Shown: piece after piece, positions 53,263 through 63,640 of the stretch
Position numbering within the stretch: position 1 is the first letter of the stretch
Layout: every line of letters begins with the position of its first letter
Assembly: GCA_009711705.1 (NCBI GenBank)
Contig: VENG01000042.1
Span: 25,678-89,677, forward strand
Length of the DNA: 64,000 nucleotides
Direction: 5' to 3'
From: Bacillota bacterium
GTDB lineage: Bacteria > Bacillota > Desulfotomaculia > Desulfotomaculales > VENG01
Program-made: the position numbers and the translations under genes
Notes under the pieces: generated by a model
Told to the model about the DNA's origin: nothing
Seen by the model: only the letters and a program-made list of their open reading frames with translations
Database searches by the model: none

Positions 53263-54057
53263 TTGGCCAATATCATAAATGATCATCCCACGGGAACGCA
53301 CCCTTTTGCTGTTTCACTGCTTTCTAAGGATGGAACTACTGTGAGTGGCGTTGCGCACAGAAAGTTAGGGGAAAACGGACACAATGACGTTTTCCTTGAT
53401 TTCATGGTGCCCGCGCTACAAAATCATCATATTAGTCCTAATGCTTTAGATCGACGAAAGGACTTGGTGCAGTCCCTTAGGATTGCCAATATCCCGATTC
53501 TTCCGTCACCTTATCCACAAAATGCCACAACAGAGAAAGGAAACTTTGCGGAGGTATTTCTTGCAGAATACCTTCGAACAACAACCGAGGCTCAAATTCC
53601 AGTATATAGGTTGAGATATAATCCAAATGTTGATCAATCCATGAAGGGTGACGATGTACTACTTTTCGATATGGATTCTGATCCTGTGCGGATTATTGTT
53701 GGCGAAGCAAAGTTCCGGGGAACCCCAACTAAGCAGGCCGTAGTTGATACGATTGATGGATTGGTACGTTCAAACAAGGCTGGTCTGCCTGTTTCATTGA
53801 TGTTCGTCGCGGATCGACTCTTTGAAGAAGGCAAGAATGATATAGCGAAGAAGGTACAGGACTGCGCCCTATTGTTTGCAACAAATAAACTGCGAATAGA
53901 TTATGTGGGCTTGCTTATGAGCAATTGTAATGCAAGCAATCACGTTAATAACCATACAACGAACGAGCTACATAATTTGCTTATGATTTCTTTAGGGACT
54001 CAGTCACCAGAAAAGATCGTACAGCAATCCTTTGCACGGTTGGGGGGTGCGGTATGA
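53263..54057 (+). CDS. hamA: Hachiman antiphage system nuclease HamA (DUF1837)
   Basis: 264 residues, TTG start with AAAGGAGAG upstream. The DUF1837 nuclease core is visible: KGNFAEVFLAEYL (E97), KGDDVLLFDMD (D130/D131) and RIIVGEAKFRG (E148, K150), a PD-(D/E)xK arrangement with all catalytic positions kept. In Hachiman, HamA forms a complex with the helicase HamB and degrades DNA when phage damage is sensed. Its stop overlaps the hamB start (ATGA). Confidence 0.9.
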   Translation: MANIINDHPTGTHPFAVSLLSKDGTTVSGVAHRKLGENGHNDVFLDFMVPALQNHHISPNALDRRKDLVQSLRIANIPILPSPYPQNATTEKGNFAEVFLAEYLRTTTEAQIPVYRLRYNPNVDQSMKGDDVLLFDMDSDPVRIIVGEAKFRGTPTKQAVVDTIDGLVRSNKAGLPVSLMFVADRLFEEGKNDIAKKVQDCALLFATNKLRIDYVGLLMSNCNASNHVNNHTTNELHNLLMISLGTQSPEKIVQQSFARLGGAV

Positions 54058-57000
54058 GTATCCCTTCAGATTACGCTACAGATTTGCTTAATAGCTTATC
54101 TCAGGGGCGAATTAAAAACCTCATAGCTCAAACAGATGCACGAAGGATACTGCAAGAAGTCAAGGAAACTGCTGAGAATTATCCTAATTTCGACCCTTCG
54201 CTCACAGAAAAAGCAACATATATAGCGTATGCGCTACTTTCTTGCGGTTGCTCAATGGTTGAAAACGAAGATGCCGAAACCAACGAAGGATTACTTGCTT
54301 TAGAAAAAGCCGGGAAAATACTATCGGACACATTTAGATTTAATCTAAATGAGGATATAAATAAAAACTATAATCTATTGATTGCAGGGATGGCTTTATA
54401 TGCAGCAAAGCAGTATTCCCGTGCTTTTATAGCGCTAAAAGACATCAACGCCGATTTTGAAGTTGGACAAATAATAATCAGTTTTATAAAAAAAGATTTC
54501 AAATCGCTGCTGAATGTTACGAGCAATGTATTTTTTTCGCCTACACCAAAACAGTCAGACCTTCGCAGCTTTGATGAGTGGGTAATCACGCACGAGGTAG
54601 CGCGATGCTTTTTTATCATAATTGATTTTATTCATACCGGAAACGAAAAAAACTTTATTCTTGTAAATGATATTCTGGAAAAACTCCTGTACCTTTCTTC
54701 CGAGGACAACTTAACGCTATACTGGCTTGTCATTCGACTGCTGAAGATAATTTTATCTACATTTCAGATTTCATCTCTTTGGTCGGTTTTGCCGCCATTG
54801 CTTCCGGCAAGGCACATAACCGAGAAATATATACGGTTACTCAGTAGTTTTAAATCTCCTGTTACAGAAATGTGGCCGTCACAGACAGCCTCACTGCCGC
54901 TTGCACTTGGCGACAATAGCGGTGCGGTTATCAACTTGCGTACAAGCGGAGGAAAGACAAGAGTAGCCGAGATAGCCATACTAAAAACACTATCTACGCA
55001 CATTATGTCAAAAGTTCTGTATCTCGCTCCTTTTCGCTCATTAGCCTTTGAAATTGAGCACAGCCTGAATGAGACTTTCCTTCCTCTCGGTATTACTGTT
55101 TCTCAGCTATATGGTGGCTTAACTGCAAATGTAACCGACTTCGAGCTTATCAATCAATCACAGATTGTCATTGCCACTCCTGAAAAAACAAAAGCCCTTA
55201 TTCGCTGTGGCTCAGGAATTGAAGCAGAAATCAAGCTGATTGTTATTGATGAGGGTCACCTGGTTGGAGCGGAAGAAAGATATATCCGAAATGAAATGTT
55301 CCTGACTCATATCAAAGAATTTGCTTCACGTAATGGAATAAGAGTGTTACTTTTGTCAGCTGTATTACCCAATGCTGATGATTTGGCTCAATGGGTTGCT
55401 GATGACTCAGCTTTGGTGGCAAAATCAGAATGGAAACCCGCTCTTGAACGACTGGGGTTATTGCTCTGGGATGGAACTCGCGTTAGATTGGAATGGAAAA
55501 GTGACGGAGAGCCATTTAATCCTAACTTCATCCAAAAAGGGCCTTTAGGGTTTGGACGAAGACGCACCCCCTTCCCAAACAACAAAAAAGAAGCTATTGC
55601 AGCTACAGCAGTTCGGCTGGCTCAAAACGGGACTGTTATGATATATTCCGCAAGAGCAAACTCTATTAATGGACTGTCTGAAAGCGTTTTGCTGGCTTTG
55701 GGAGAACATCCAGAAGATTATCCTTGGGATAATTCCTTATGGGCTGTTTTTCAAAGTATTTGCAGCGAGGAACTCAACGATAATGATATTGTTTTAAAGG
55801 CTGCAAGAAAGGGAGTTATTTGCCATAGCAATAGATTACCTACGCTTGTACGCATTTCGATAGAGCGACTCATGCGCTCCAAACCGCCTTTAGTCATTAT
55901 TGCTTCGTCAACACTTGGTCAAGGCGTTAATGTTGGCATTTCAACAGTGATTATTGCGACTCCATATTATAGCAGAGAACCGATAAGCAATCGGGATTTT
56001 TGGAATATTTGCGGGCGCGCAGGACGTGCATTTTCTGATGCTGAAGGGAAAATACTTTACGCAATTGACACCCAAAAGGCAAAATGGCAAGTTGTTAAAG
56101 ATAAAAGACTTGCAAACAGCTATTTCGATAACCAACGGATGGAGGAGGTTCATAGTGGCTTGCTTGTAGCACTAAGGTTTATTCTTAGGCGCGCAAGAAA
56201 CACAAATACTGATTTTAACCTGCTCGTTGAAGCAATTGCAAATGATTTCACTGAATCTGATATTTCAGACAAGTTTTCATGGTTAAACGACTTATTCGAT
56301 TATTTGGACGATGAACTTCTAGCGATGCGCGAGGATTTCGGCGTGGACGATACGAATTTAGATTGGGTTGACGATGTTTTTAGAAAATCATTGGCTCTCA
56401 TCCAAGCTGAAGCCGAAAATGAAGAACACTACCTGCAGCTATTGCGAGCGCGAACAATTGCCTTGCAAAACCAGGTAAAAAACAAGGCAAATAGAAAGAA
56501 ACTTGTGGCTTCGGGTGTTCCTTTGTCCGTGTCAAAATCTATACTTGAGAATATTGATTTTTTTCGAAGCCTTGCTACATCATTTATCCAAGAGCTTGCT
56601 GGAGAATGTGATCCCATTGAACTGTTAGACAATATTATTCGTAAAGTAGAAATCTGGAGCAATGAAAATGCCAGTGGCTTGATAGAATCAGTACCCGATC
56701 AAGTATCTCTTGACAACATACGCCGAGATTGGATAAGTGGAGTTGCGCTTGTAACAATAATAAACTCTGAACAAAAAGCCGGTAGAATCTCAAAAGAATA
56801 TTATGGCTTTACATTACCTTGGGTTATACATGCAATTTCTCAAATGTTCGATATCGAAGTTGAAGAAGGCATTGTTCAGACGTATTCTACTCTTGCAATG
56901 TTCGTTGAACTGGGCCTACCCAATGAAACAGCTGCAAGTATCTATATGGCTGGTGTGCGTTCTCGCAGTGCGGCTTTAGAACTCTCTACACTTGATGCTT

Positions 57001-57368
57001 TTCAAAACAAGGCTATATCTGAAATTAGACAAATCTTGTTAAACCTCTCTTCGCAAGATATTAGCCTTTCAGATAAATCACGAGTCTGGATTGATTTGCT
57101 TTCTAAGTTTTATAAAGATCAAAAACCTAAAAAAATCTCATTTCCAACTTTTACATGGAGAAGTGAGGGGCTTTCACATAAATTGTATCCTCGTGAAAAC
57201 AATGGAAAACATTTCTTGACTTCGAGTGACGGGTATTTTCAAGAGGAGGTTGACTCAAATGATGACCTGCCTTTTGCTAAAGTCGCCAACATTAGTGGAT
57301 TGTTCTTTGAGCTGAACCATGGTGTGTGGCAATTACAATCCTATAGCCCGCTTATTTTAGTAGAATGA
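54054..57368 (+). CDS. hamB: Hachiman antiphage system helicase HamB
   Basis: 1104 residues. N-terminal helical region of about 275 residues, then superfamily 2 helicase motifs: I, RTSGGKT (297-302); II, VIDEGHLVG (DEGH 399-402); III, LLSAVLPNADD; and later STLGQGVNVGISTVIIATPYY (near 620-640) and the arginine finger motif ICGRAGRAF. The rest is a long C-terminal helical domain. It is the DNA-sensing ATPase of the HamAB complex. The ATG overlaps the hamA stop by four bases. Codon use is AT-rich compared with the left half of the window. Confidence 0.9.
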   Translation: MSIPSDYATDLLNSLSQGRIKNLIAQTDARRILQEVKETAENYPNFDPSLTEKATYIAYALLSCGCSMVENEDAETNEGLLALEKAGKILSDTFRFNLNEDINKNYNLLIAGMALYAAKQYSRAFIALKDINADFEVGQIIISFIKKDFKSLLNVTSNVFFSPTPKQSDLRSFDEWVITHEVARCFFIIIDFIHTGNEKNFILVNDILEKLLYLSSEDNLTLYWLVIRLLKIILSTFQISSLWSVLPPLLPARHITEKYIRLLSSFKSPVTEMWPSQTASLPLALGDNSGAVINLRTSGGKTRVAEIAILKTLSTHIMSKVLYLAPFRSLAFEIEHSLNETFLPLGITVSQLYGGLTANVTDFELINQSQIVIATPEKTKALIRCGSGIEAEIKLIVIDEGHLVGAEERYIRNEMFLTHIKEFASRNGIRVLLLSAVLPNADDLAQWVADDSALVAKSEWKPALERLGLLLWDGTRVRLEWKSDGEPFNPNFIQKGPLGFGRRRTPFPNNKKEAIAATAVRLAQNGTVMIYSARANSINGLSESVLLALGEHPEDYPWDNSLWAVFQSICSEELNDNDIVLKAARKGVICHSNRLPTLVRISIERLMRSKPPLVIIASSTLGQGVNVGISTVIIATPYYSREPISNRDFWNICGRAGRAFSDAEGKILYAIDTQKAKWQVVKDKRLANSYFDNQRMEEVHSGLLVALRFILRRARNTNTDFNLLVEAIANDFTESDISDKFSWLNDLFDYLDDELLAMREDFGVDDTNLDWVDDVFRKSLALIQAEAENEEHYLQLLRARTIALQNQVKNKANRKKLVASGVPLSVSKSILENIDFFRSLATSFIQELAGECDPIELLDNIIRKVEIWSNENASGLIESVPDQVSLDNIRRDWISGVALVTIINSEQKAGRISKEYYGFTLPWVIHAISQMFDIEVEEGIVQTYSTLAMFVELGLPNETAASIYMAGVRSRSAALELSTLDAFQNKAISEIRQILLNLSSQDISLSDKSRVWIDLLSKFYKDQKPKKISFPTFTWRSEGLSHKLYPRENNGKHFLTSSDGYFQEEVDSNDDLPFAKVANISGLFFELNHGVWQLQSYSPLILVE

Positions 57369-57657
57369 GAAAACTTGTTATTTTTTGCACCTGTTATTAC
57401 CAATCCATTAAAGAAGTTATCCCCTATAAACTTCAAATTATTAATTGATAATTGGTGTGCATAGCCTTGGTGGCTTTATATCATCCATATATTGATTCTA
57501 ACATGGAAAGTGAATCAACTCTTTTTCGAAATCAAATTTAAGACAGAAACGGTGCGAGAAAAATTAAGATGGTTTGAAGAAGGAATTGTTTTAGAAAAGG
57601 AACTTGATCTTGAAAAGTGGCGGACTGAAAGTCCTATTGATCTTTTGGCAGCAGGGG
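57369..57657. other. Gap between hamB and the recombinase remnant
   Basis: About 290 bases. A 69-codon plus-strand frame (57492-57701) runs through it (RWFEEGIVLEKELDLEKWRTESPIDLLAAG), without a ribosome binding site. Its last codons are antisense to the recombinase remnant, so it is at best a 3' fragment of some other gene joined here by recombination. Confidence 0.35.
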
Positions 57658-58240
57658 TCAAGAAGATTTACGTTCTTTGTTCCCTTTGCCAACAATACTA
57701 ATGGTCTGATTATTTACTTGATCCACGTTTAAGCTAGCAAGCTCAGATAACCGTAATGCACAATTGAGAAAAATTGCTATGATACAATGATTACGAGGCG
57801 ATTTCTTACAGGCGATTAACAGCCTGACGGATTCTTCTAGACTTAGGTATTTAGGTATCCTTTTAGGAAGCTTGGGTGTCTCCAATTCTTCGGCAATATT
57901 ATTATCAATGAGGTGAGCCTTGGTTTTGAGGTACTTCCAAAATTGCCGGATAGAAAATATCTTTCTTGCTCTTGTCCCTGCAGTGCGATGCATGGAGTTC
58001 ATTTTGGCAGCGAGCAATGAAGGCGTACATATCATTAAGGGATATTGTTTTGATAAATTCCAAATTCACCCCGGCAAATTCTTGTCAAGTATCGGTGTGT
58101 TGCGAGAGAGCATCACATAATTGAAAAACATGAGTAAATCTGTTCGGTACTCTTTAACTGTATTTTCAGAACGGCCTTTTATAGATGGAGAGGTGCCCCA
58201 GGTATTGTTCGACTATTGGACAGGTTCTGATTGATTGCAT
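57658..58240 (-). pseudogene. Tyrosine recombinase (XerC/D-type) remnant
   Basis: Starts at ATG 58240 behind AAGGAGATGATCTA. Read across at least three frames: MQSIRTCPIVEQYLGHLSI, then KGRSENTVKEYRTDLLMFFNYV, then VNLEFIKTISLNDMYAFIARC, then RARKIFSIRQFWKYLKT through PKRIPKYLSLEESVRLL to ALRLSELASLNVDQV and VGKGNKER. This gives the core-binding domain and the first catalytic arginine; the HxxR and tyrosine boxes are missing, cut off at about 57660. It is a dead integrase, probably that of an element which carried part of the island. Confidence 0.8.
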
Positions 58241-58402
58241 TAGATCATCTCCTTGCAAATAGTTTTGACAGAAGTGGCCAGGGATAACGATTGTCTATTA
58301 GGGGAAGTTGTAAATATTATTATGAAATGGAGGAGTCAACATTTTTTCTATTGTATACTATGGCCAAGTTAAATTAAAAATACATATACAAGGGGAATTG
58401 TA
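58241..58402. other. Promoter region of the RADAR operon
   Basis: 162 AT-rich bases. Probably contains the rdrA promoter; TTGTATACTATGG near 58350-58365 is the best -10-like stretch, but no box pair is convincing. AAGGGGAATTG before the rdrA ATG is the ribosome binding site. Confidence 0.35.
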
Positions 58403-61096
58403 ATGAAAAAAATTTTTATTGAGCAGGGAAATGAGTTTAATTATAAAATTGGTGATATTGACGATGAGGATATCTTTATAGATGAATACAATCAGGCAGC
58501 ACTATGTCTAGAAGACATCGTGTCAGCAACTATTAATTTAGACGCCAAAAAACTTAAAAAGGAAAGTGGCTATTTAAATAACATCATTGCTTTTTCAGGA
58601 GAACGCGGTCAGGGAAAAAGCAGTGCTATGCATTCATTTGCACAGGACGTGCTAAACATAAATAATAATAGGTTAGCGAAAAAATCTTCAATTAGTTACG
58701 GCCAAAATACACTAAATTCTAAATTCGTCAAATTGGAATCTATTGATCCTTCTATGTTTGAAGATATGCATAATGTTCTGGAAGTTGTAATCGCCCGTAT
58801 GTATAGTCGTTTTGAAAGGAAGTACAAAACGGACAATAACTTTATAACAAAAGCTCATAGAATTGAAATTATGGATTATTTTCAGAAAGTATACGAAAGT
58901 TTGAGTTTTATTCGAAATTCAAAGAAGCTAGAGGAGTTGGAATATGATTATGAGAGCAGCATTCAAAAAATTGCACACATTGGCGATAGTGCAAGACTGC
59001 AAAAGGATATTATGGAATTAGTTGATAAATATCTCAATATTTTCGCCAGAGGAAATGAGAATAGTTTCTTAATTATTCCGATTGACGATTTGGATATTAA
59101 CATTGACAACGCGTATAAACTTTCCGAGCAAATTAGGAAATATTTAATCGTTCCTCATGTTATCATTATTATGGCAGTAAAAACTGAGCAGTTGAAGCGA
59201 TGTATTGAAAAGGAATACAGTAAACAGTTCGCAAATTTACTCAAAGAACCGCATCGACTTCATAAAGATGAGCCAACCCTTATGGCTTCAAAATATATAG
59301 AAAAGTTGATTCCAGATGGCAGGAAAATAAGCTTGCCAGAAATTCGTACAATTTCACAAAGCGGTGAAGATGCCGTTTTCCTTAACTTTACAAATAAGGA
59401 AGGACAAAATCTTCTTAGGCAATATCAAGTAATAATGATGAATAATGATTATAATTACAATGGCATTGAAAAAACTTTGCTTTCTTATATATATGATAAA
59501 ACAGGCATTGTTTTTATAAAGCAGAAAAATTCTGTCCATCCTATAGTTCCAAACACGTTACGGGAACTAGTCAATCTTCTATCGGTCTTAGGTAAAATGG
59601 ATTACATTTGGGTTAATAATGAAAAACAAATAAAAACTTGGCTACGCAATATTAAACTATTTGAAGACTATTTTATGTATACTTGGATGCCTAACAATTT
59701 GGATAAAAATTATAATCATATTATTGTCCAGTTGTACAACAAAAGTGTACTAGAAAAACACCAATTTGTATGCGTAAGCATTATGGAAATAATAGATAAA
59801 AATAATATTTATACAATTGATGAAAAGTACCCTGACAGTATAACTAATAAAAAAATTGAAGGTCTAAGGAAAAAGTTCTCACGAAAAAATGTTAACTATT
59901 TAAGCTACTCGTTAGGTGATGTTATGTCAATTCTTGAATCCTTATTGGCAAGATATGTTAATAATCAAATTTATAATTTTGCTTTTGCAATAAAAACAAT
60001 ATATACAATTACTATGCATAGGCTTATATCTATAAATAAACCGCATCAAAATCGGATTGAATCAAATAAAGATTATTTAGAGCCAAACAATCTTTATAAA
60101 TTTGTTGGTGGCAATCTTTGGGGTTTAAATTTCAACACCTTCATAAAGAATGTTGATTTCCAATATAATCCGCGAGATATAACAGTGGAACAATTGCCGG
60201 AAACAGGTTATTTTAAGCGCGATAAAATTACAGAAGATTTAGCTACAGAGCTGCTTAATATTACATATATATCTAATTTTCCGCGAGTGGATAACCATAA
60301 AGTTAACCCCTCTGATTATGATGTCATATATCAAGGTCAATTTATTGCCTATAATAATAGGTACAAAGAGGTTGTTGAATTGTCTTTAGAAAATCTCCTA
60401 ATCTCCCCACTCGACTTTAAGTATATGTGTCATAAAAGTGGATTAATAAGATTTGAGCCAATATATTGTGATGTTTATACTGAAGAAATTAGTAAAAAAG
60501 TAAATATTAACATGGTAAATCAAATTGTAGTCAATTTTGAACTTAACGAACATATTAGGAATAGTATCGCAGAATATGATTCTAAAACAGAAGTGCATTA
60601 TGTTGATATTATTTATGATTTTATTAACAACATAACTAAATGTATAATGCAATTAGACTATATTAAATCGTTTAATGGCGGCAAGGAACTTTTTTTAGAT
60701 GTAGAATTTAAAAATGAGTTAGTTAATCTTTATGTGAAATGCCTATATGCAAAAAAACAGGATGATAAATTAAAAGGTGGTCTTAATCGTTATAAGAGCA
60801 TAGATGACATATTAAATAAGGATATAACTAGAAGGCCAGATAAGATAAATATCGCACCAAAAGTAAGTAATGTAACCCGTCTTAGGGAAAATGTGGAAGA
60901 TGTAGCACGTAGTATTGTATATTACAAAAATAGAGCAACATTTAGTGAGGACACTATAAAAGCAGTGCGTGATATCTACAATAAGTGCAATGATGCCCTG
61001 AGAACTGGCGGAAGATCTGCAAAGATTAGCACTGAACTACGTGCAAATTACAAAGAGATCGCTAACAAAGTACAGAAGATAATCGATAACTGTTAA
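58403..61096 (+). CDS. rdrA: RADAR antiphage system ATPase RdrA
   Basis: 897 residues. KAP/STAND-like P-loop ATPase: Walker A GERGQGKSS (66-74), Walker B LIIPIDDLDINID (DDLD 228-231) followed by the sensor-like VIIIMAVKTEQL. The remaining 600 residues are helical with no known motif. Size, Walker motifs and the adjacent deaminase gene are those of RdrA, which forms a ring that activates or recruits RdrB on infection. Very AT-rich coding sequence. Followed after 24 bases by rdrB. Confidence 0.88.
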   Translation: MKKIFIEQGNEFNYKIGDIDDEDIFIDEYNQAALCLEDIVSATINLDAKKLKKESGYLNNIIAFSGERGQGKSSAMHSFAQDVLNINNNRLAKKSSISYGQNTLNSKFVKLESIDPSMFEDMHNVLEVVIARMYSRFERKYKTDNNFITKAHRIEIMDYFQKVYESLSFIRNSKKLEELEYDYESSIQKIAHIGDSARLQKDIMELVDKYLNIFARGNENSFLIIPIDDLDINIDNAYKLSEQIRKYLIVPHVIIIMAVKTEQLKRCIEKEYSKQFANLLKEPHRLHKDEPTLMASKYIEKLIPDGRKISLPEIRTISQSGEDAVFLNFTNKEGQNLLRQYQVIMMNNDYNYNGIEKTLLSYIYDKTGIVFIKQKNSVHPIVPNTLRELVNLLSVLGKMDYIWVNNEKQIKTWLRNIKLFEDYFMYTWMPNNLDKNYNHIIVQLYNKSVLEKHQFVCVSIMEIIDKNNIYTIDEKYPDSITNKKIEGLRKKFSRKNVNYLSYSLGDVMSILESLLARYVNNQIYNFAFAIKTIYTITMHRLISINKPHQNRIESNKDYLEPNNLYKFVGGNLWGLNFNTFIKNVDFQYNPRDITVEQLPETGYFKRDKITEDLATELLNITYISNFPRVDNHKVNPSDYDVIYQGQFIAYNNRYKEVVELSLENLLISPLDFKYMCHKSGLIRFEPIYCDVYTEEISKKVNINMVNQIVVNFELNEHIRNSIAEYDSKTEVHYVDIIYDFINNITKCIMQLDYIKSFNGGKELFLDVEFKNELVNLYVKCLYAKKQDDKLKGGLNRYKSIDDILNKDITRRPDKINIAPKVSNVTRLRENVEDVARSIVYYKNRATFSEDTIKAVRDIYNKCNDALRTGGRSAKISTELRANYKEIANKVQKIIDNC

Positions 61097-61120
61097 TAGT
61101 ATTCTAGGGGAGGCATACAG

Positions 61121-63640
61121 GTGGATATCGAGAGAGGTTGCCTCGAGGTTTTGTTTAGTAGAATACCATATTCTGATTTATTCTATAATAATAAAATAAG
61201 TAGAAAGAACTTCTGTGATTACTTATATGATGTTTTTCCTCAGTATTCTAACGATGAAAGAGAATATATATATGATTATTATGAGGAGCATATTCAGAAT
61301 GACAATAGCGAGATGTTTGCGTTTGTAGCTGATGTTGCTAATAGGTTTCTCACATATAATGGATTGGAATTGCAATGTAAATATGAAGAAATACTTCGTT
61401 GGCGCCAGATATCCTTTATGCTAGGGCAAGATCTGTTTACCACGGCATATTTGGCTAAACACTATAGAGATTTTAATCACAAAAACGAGTTTTTCGCATG
61501 GAGCCCAATTATAAGAACAGATAACAAAAGGCTGCATAATATTTTAATGCAAGGTATAGCTGAAAATCATTTTCATTTAAAGGGGTCCACCCAAATATTT
61601 ACATTAAGTTGGGTATGTTTAATGAATAATATTTTGGGAAGGCATAAGGAATTTCAACAAATCAAAAGCTACTTAGACGCGCAGAGACTTCTAAATACGG
61701 ATGGTAATTATAAGAATTCATTATATAGTGATTGTATGAAGGCAGCATTTATTAGAATATATCTGTTTTTGTATATGCATGATAATTTGACGATCAAGCA
61801 ATATGCTCAAGGATTACTGCGAAACATTCAGGATTTGAAAGATTTCGATTCCATGTTTGTCGGGGATTTGCAAAGGCTTATCAATTTTTATAAAATGGAT
61901 GCTTCTTATAAGACAGATCATGGTTACATCGATTATGCATTTGAAAAAAGTATTGCTTCAATGAACAATAATGATAATCGCATTTTAGCAGGTGAACGTA
62001 AATTCTTATATGATTGCTACTGCAACATTTTTGAGGAAAAGTTTGGTGAGCAGCAAAAACGTTACTTTTTAATATATTTAAAAATTAAAAATGTTTTTAG
62101 AAATGAGCTTATTCAAACAAATAAGAGGGTTGGGTTTAAGAATTTTAGTGATTATCAAAATCGAAAGGGTTTATTCATTAAAGGATTTTCACAATATGAG
62201 TATGAAATGATTAGATTAGCAATAAATTCTACACTTAATGAACAAAATATTGTATCTTTAGAGACTAGGATTTCTCCAAAGATGAATTATAAAGGTAATG
62301 CAAAGCTAATTTCAAAAATTGATAAGCAGTCAGCTGAAAAGTTAGATGCAGATTTTAATCCATATTGCGAGCAAGAATTTATGGTTAAGCATAACCATTA
62401 TTATGTATTTCACTTTCAAAAGTCGCCAGATAATGAGGAATATTGCGAAACTGTTGCGAGAAGTAATAAGTTGCGAAGAAATGCGAAAAAATACGCTAGA
62501 GCTATTATATCCCTACTCGAATCGGAAGGAGATTGGAGATACAGAGTCAAAGGTATTGATGCGTGCTCTCATGAGATTGGTTGCCGACCAGAAGTGTTTG
62601 CGCAGGTATTCAGGTATTTAACAAACCTGAAGATAAAGGGCAAAATGTCACCATTTCGAGCAAAAGCACCTATCAATTTATATGCAACATATCATGTGGG
62701 GGAAGACTTTCTTGATATATCGGATGGTTTGCGAGCTATAGATGAGGCAATTCTTTTTTGTAATTTGTCTAGAGGCAGTCGTTTGGGACATGCTCTTGCA
62801 CTGGGAATTAATGCAAAGTCTTATTATGAATTAAAAGAAAATAAATTGATATTGTGCAAGCAGGATGCTATGGACAACATAGCATGGTTAATAGGAAAAG
62901 CGCGCAGTTACGGCATTTCAATAGATAACGTTTTATTATCAAAATTAGAGCATATTTATTTTACTTTGTATAATGAATTGTATAGCGAATTTAAAGGCGG
63001 CAATATATCTATTCATGATTATTATGATGCATGGAAATTGCGGGGGGATAACCCGTACTTATACAAATTCGACGATGAGGCATTTGAGGTGTATTTGCAT
63101 TATACACCGCTCTTGCAGTATAAACGTTTTGAGATAAATACACTTGTATCCAACAATGTGCGTTTAACAGGTAAACTCAAAGACCTCTATTATTTTTATC
63201 ATTTTGATCGACGAGTTAGGGAGAAGGGGAAAGAAAAGTACATATTTCAAGCTGATAATATGTATGTAACCTTGGTACATAAATTGCAAAAAAGGATGCA
63301 GTTTGATATTGCCAAAAAAGGCATAGCTATTGAAGCAAACCCGTCCTCAAACTATTTAATAAGTACAATTGGAAGGTATGACGAGCACCCCATAATTCAG
63401 TTTAATAATTTAGAGCTTACAGAAGATGTTGATGAGATTAAAAATAGCCCATTATTATCAGTGTCCATTAATACTGATGACCAAGGTGTGTTTGATACAT
63501 CGTTGGAAAACGAATATGCTTTACTTGCACTAGCATTAGAAAAGCATTTGGATGATGATGGAGCCTATAAATATCGGCCTGGGATGGTATATAATTGGTT
63601 AGAATATATACGAAAATTGGGCCTAGAGCAAGTATTTTAA
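61121..63640 (+). CDS. rdrB: RADAR antiphage system adenosine deaminase RdrB
   Basis: 839 residues, GTG start with GGGGAGG upstream. The zinc/catalytic motifs of adenosine deaminases are split over the protein: ENHFHLKGS (H150, H152), YATYHVGEDF (H525, E528), RGSRLGHALALG (H557) and VSINTDDQGVF (D786/D787). The large inserts between them are characteristic of RdrB, which deaminates adenosine (in RNA or nucleotides) to inosine and arrests phage replication or the host. All catalytic positions are kept, so the system looks intact. No rdrC/rdrD-like accessory gene follows in the window. Confidence 0.9.
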   Translation: MDIERGCLEVLFSRIPYSDLFYNNKISRKNFCDYLYDVFPQYSNDEREYIYDYYEEHIQNDNSEMFAFVADVANRFLTYNGLELQCKYEEILRWRQISFMLGQDLFTTAYLAKHYRDFNHKNEFFAWSPIIRTDNKRLHNILMQGIAENHFHLKGSTQIFTLSWVCLMNNILGRHKEFQQIKSYLDAQRLLNTDGNYKNSLYSDCMKAAFIRIYLFLYMHDNLTIKQYAQGLLRNIQDLKDFDSMFVGDLQRLINFYKMDASYKTDHGYIDYAFEKSIASMNNNDNRILAGERKFLYDCYCNIFEEKFGEQQKRYFLIYLKIKNVFRNELIQTNKRVGFKNFSDYQNRKGLFIKGFSQYEYEMIRLAINSTLNEQNIVSLETRISPKMNYKGNAKLISKIDKQSAEKLDADFNPYCEQEFMVKHNHYYVFHFQKSPDNEEYCETVARSNKLRRNAKKYARAIISLLESEGDWRYRVKGIDACSHEIGCRPEVFAQVFRYLTNLKIKGKMSPFRAKAPINLYATYHVGEDFLDISDGLRAIDEAILFCNLSRGSRLGHALALGINAKSYYELKENKLILCKQDAMDNIAWLIGKARSYGISIDNVLLSKLEHIYFTLYNELYSEFKGGNISIHDYYDAWKLRGDNPYLYKFDDEAFEVYLHYTPLLQYKRFEINTLVSNNVRLTGKLKDLYYFYHFDRRVREKGKEKYIFQADNMYVTLVHKLQKRMQFDIAKKGIAIEANPSSNYLISTIGRYDEHPIIQFNNLELTEDVDEIKNSPLLSVSINTDDQGVFDTSLENEYALLALALEKHLDDDGAYKYRPGMVYNWLEYIRKLGLEQVF

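Noticed and set aside
57492..57701. 69-codon plus-strand frame as a gene
   Set aside because: No ribosome binding site, and its 3' part is antisense to the recombinase remnant; kept only as a note in the gap entry.
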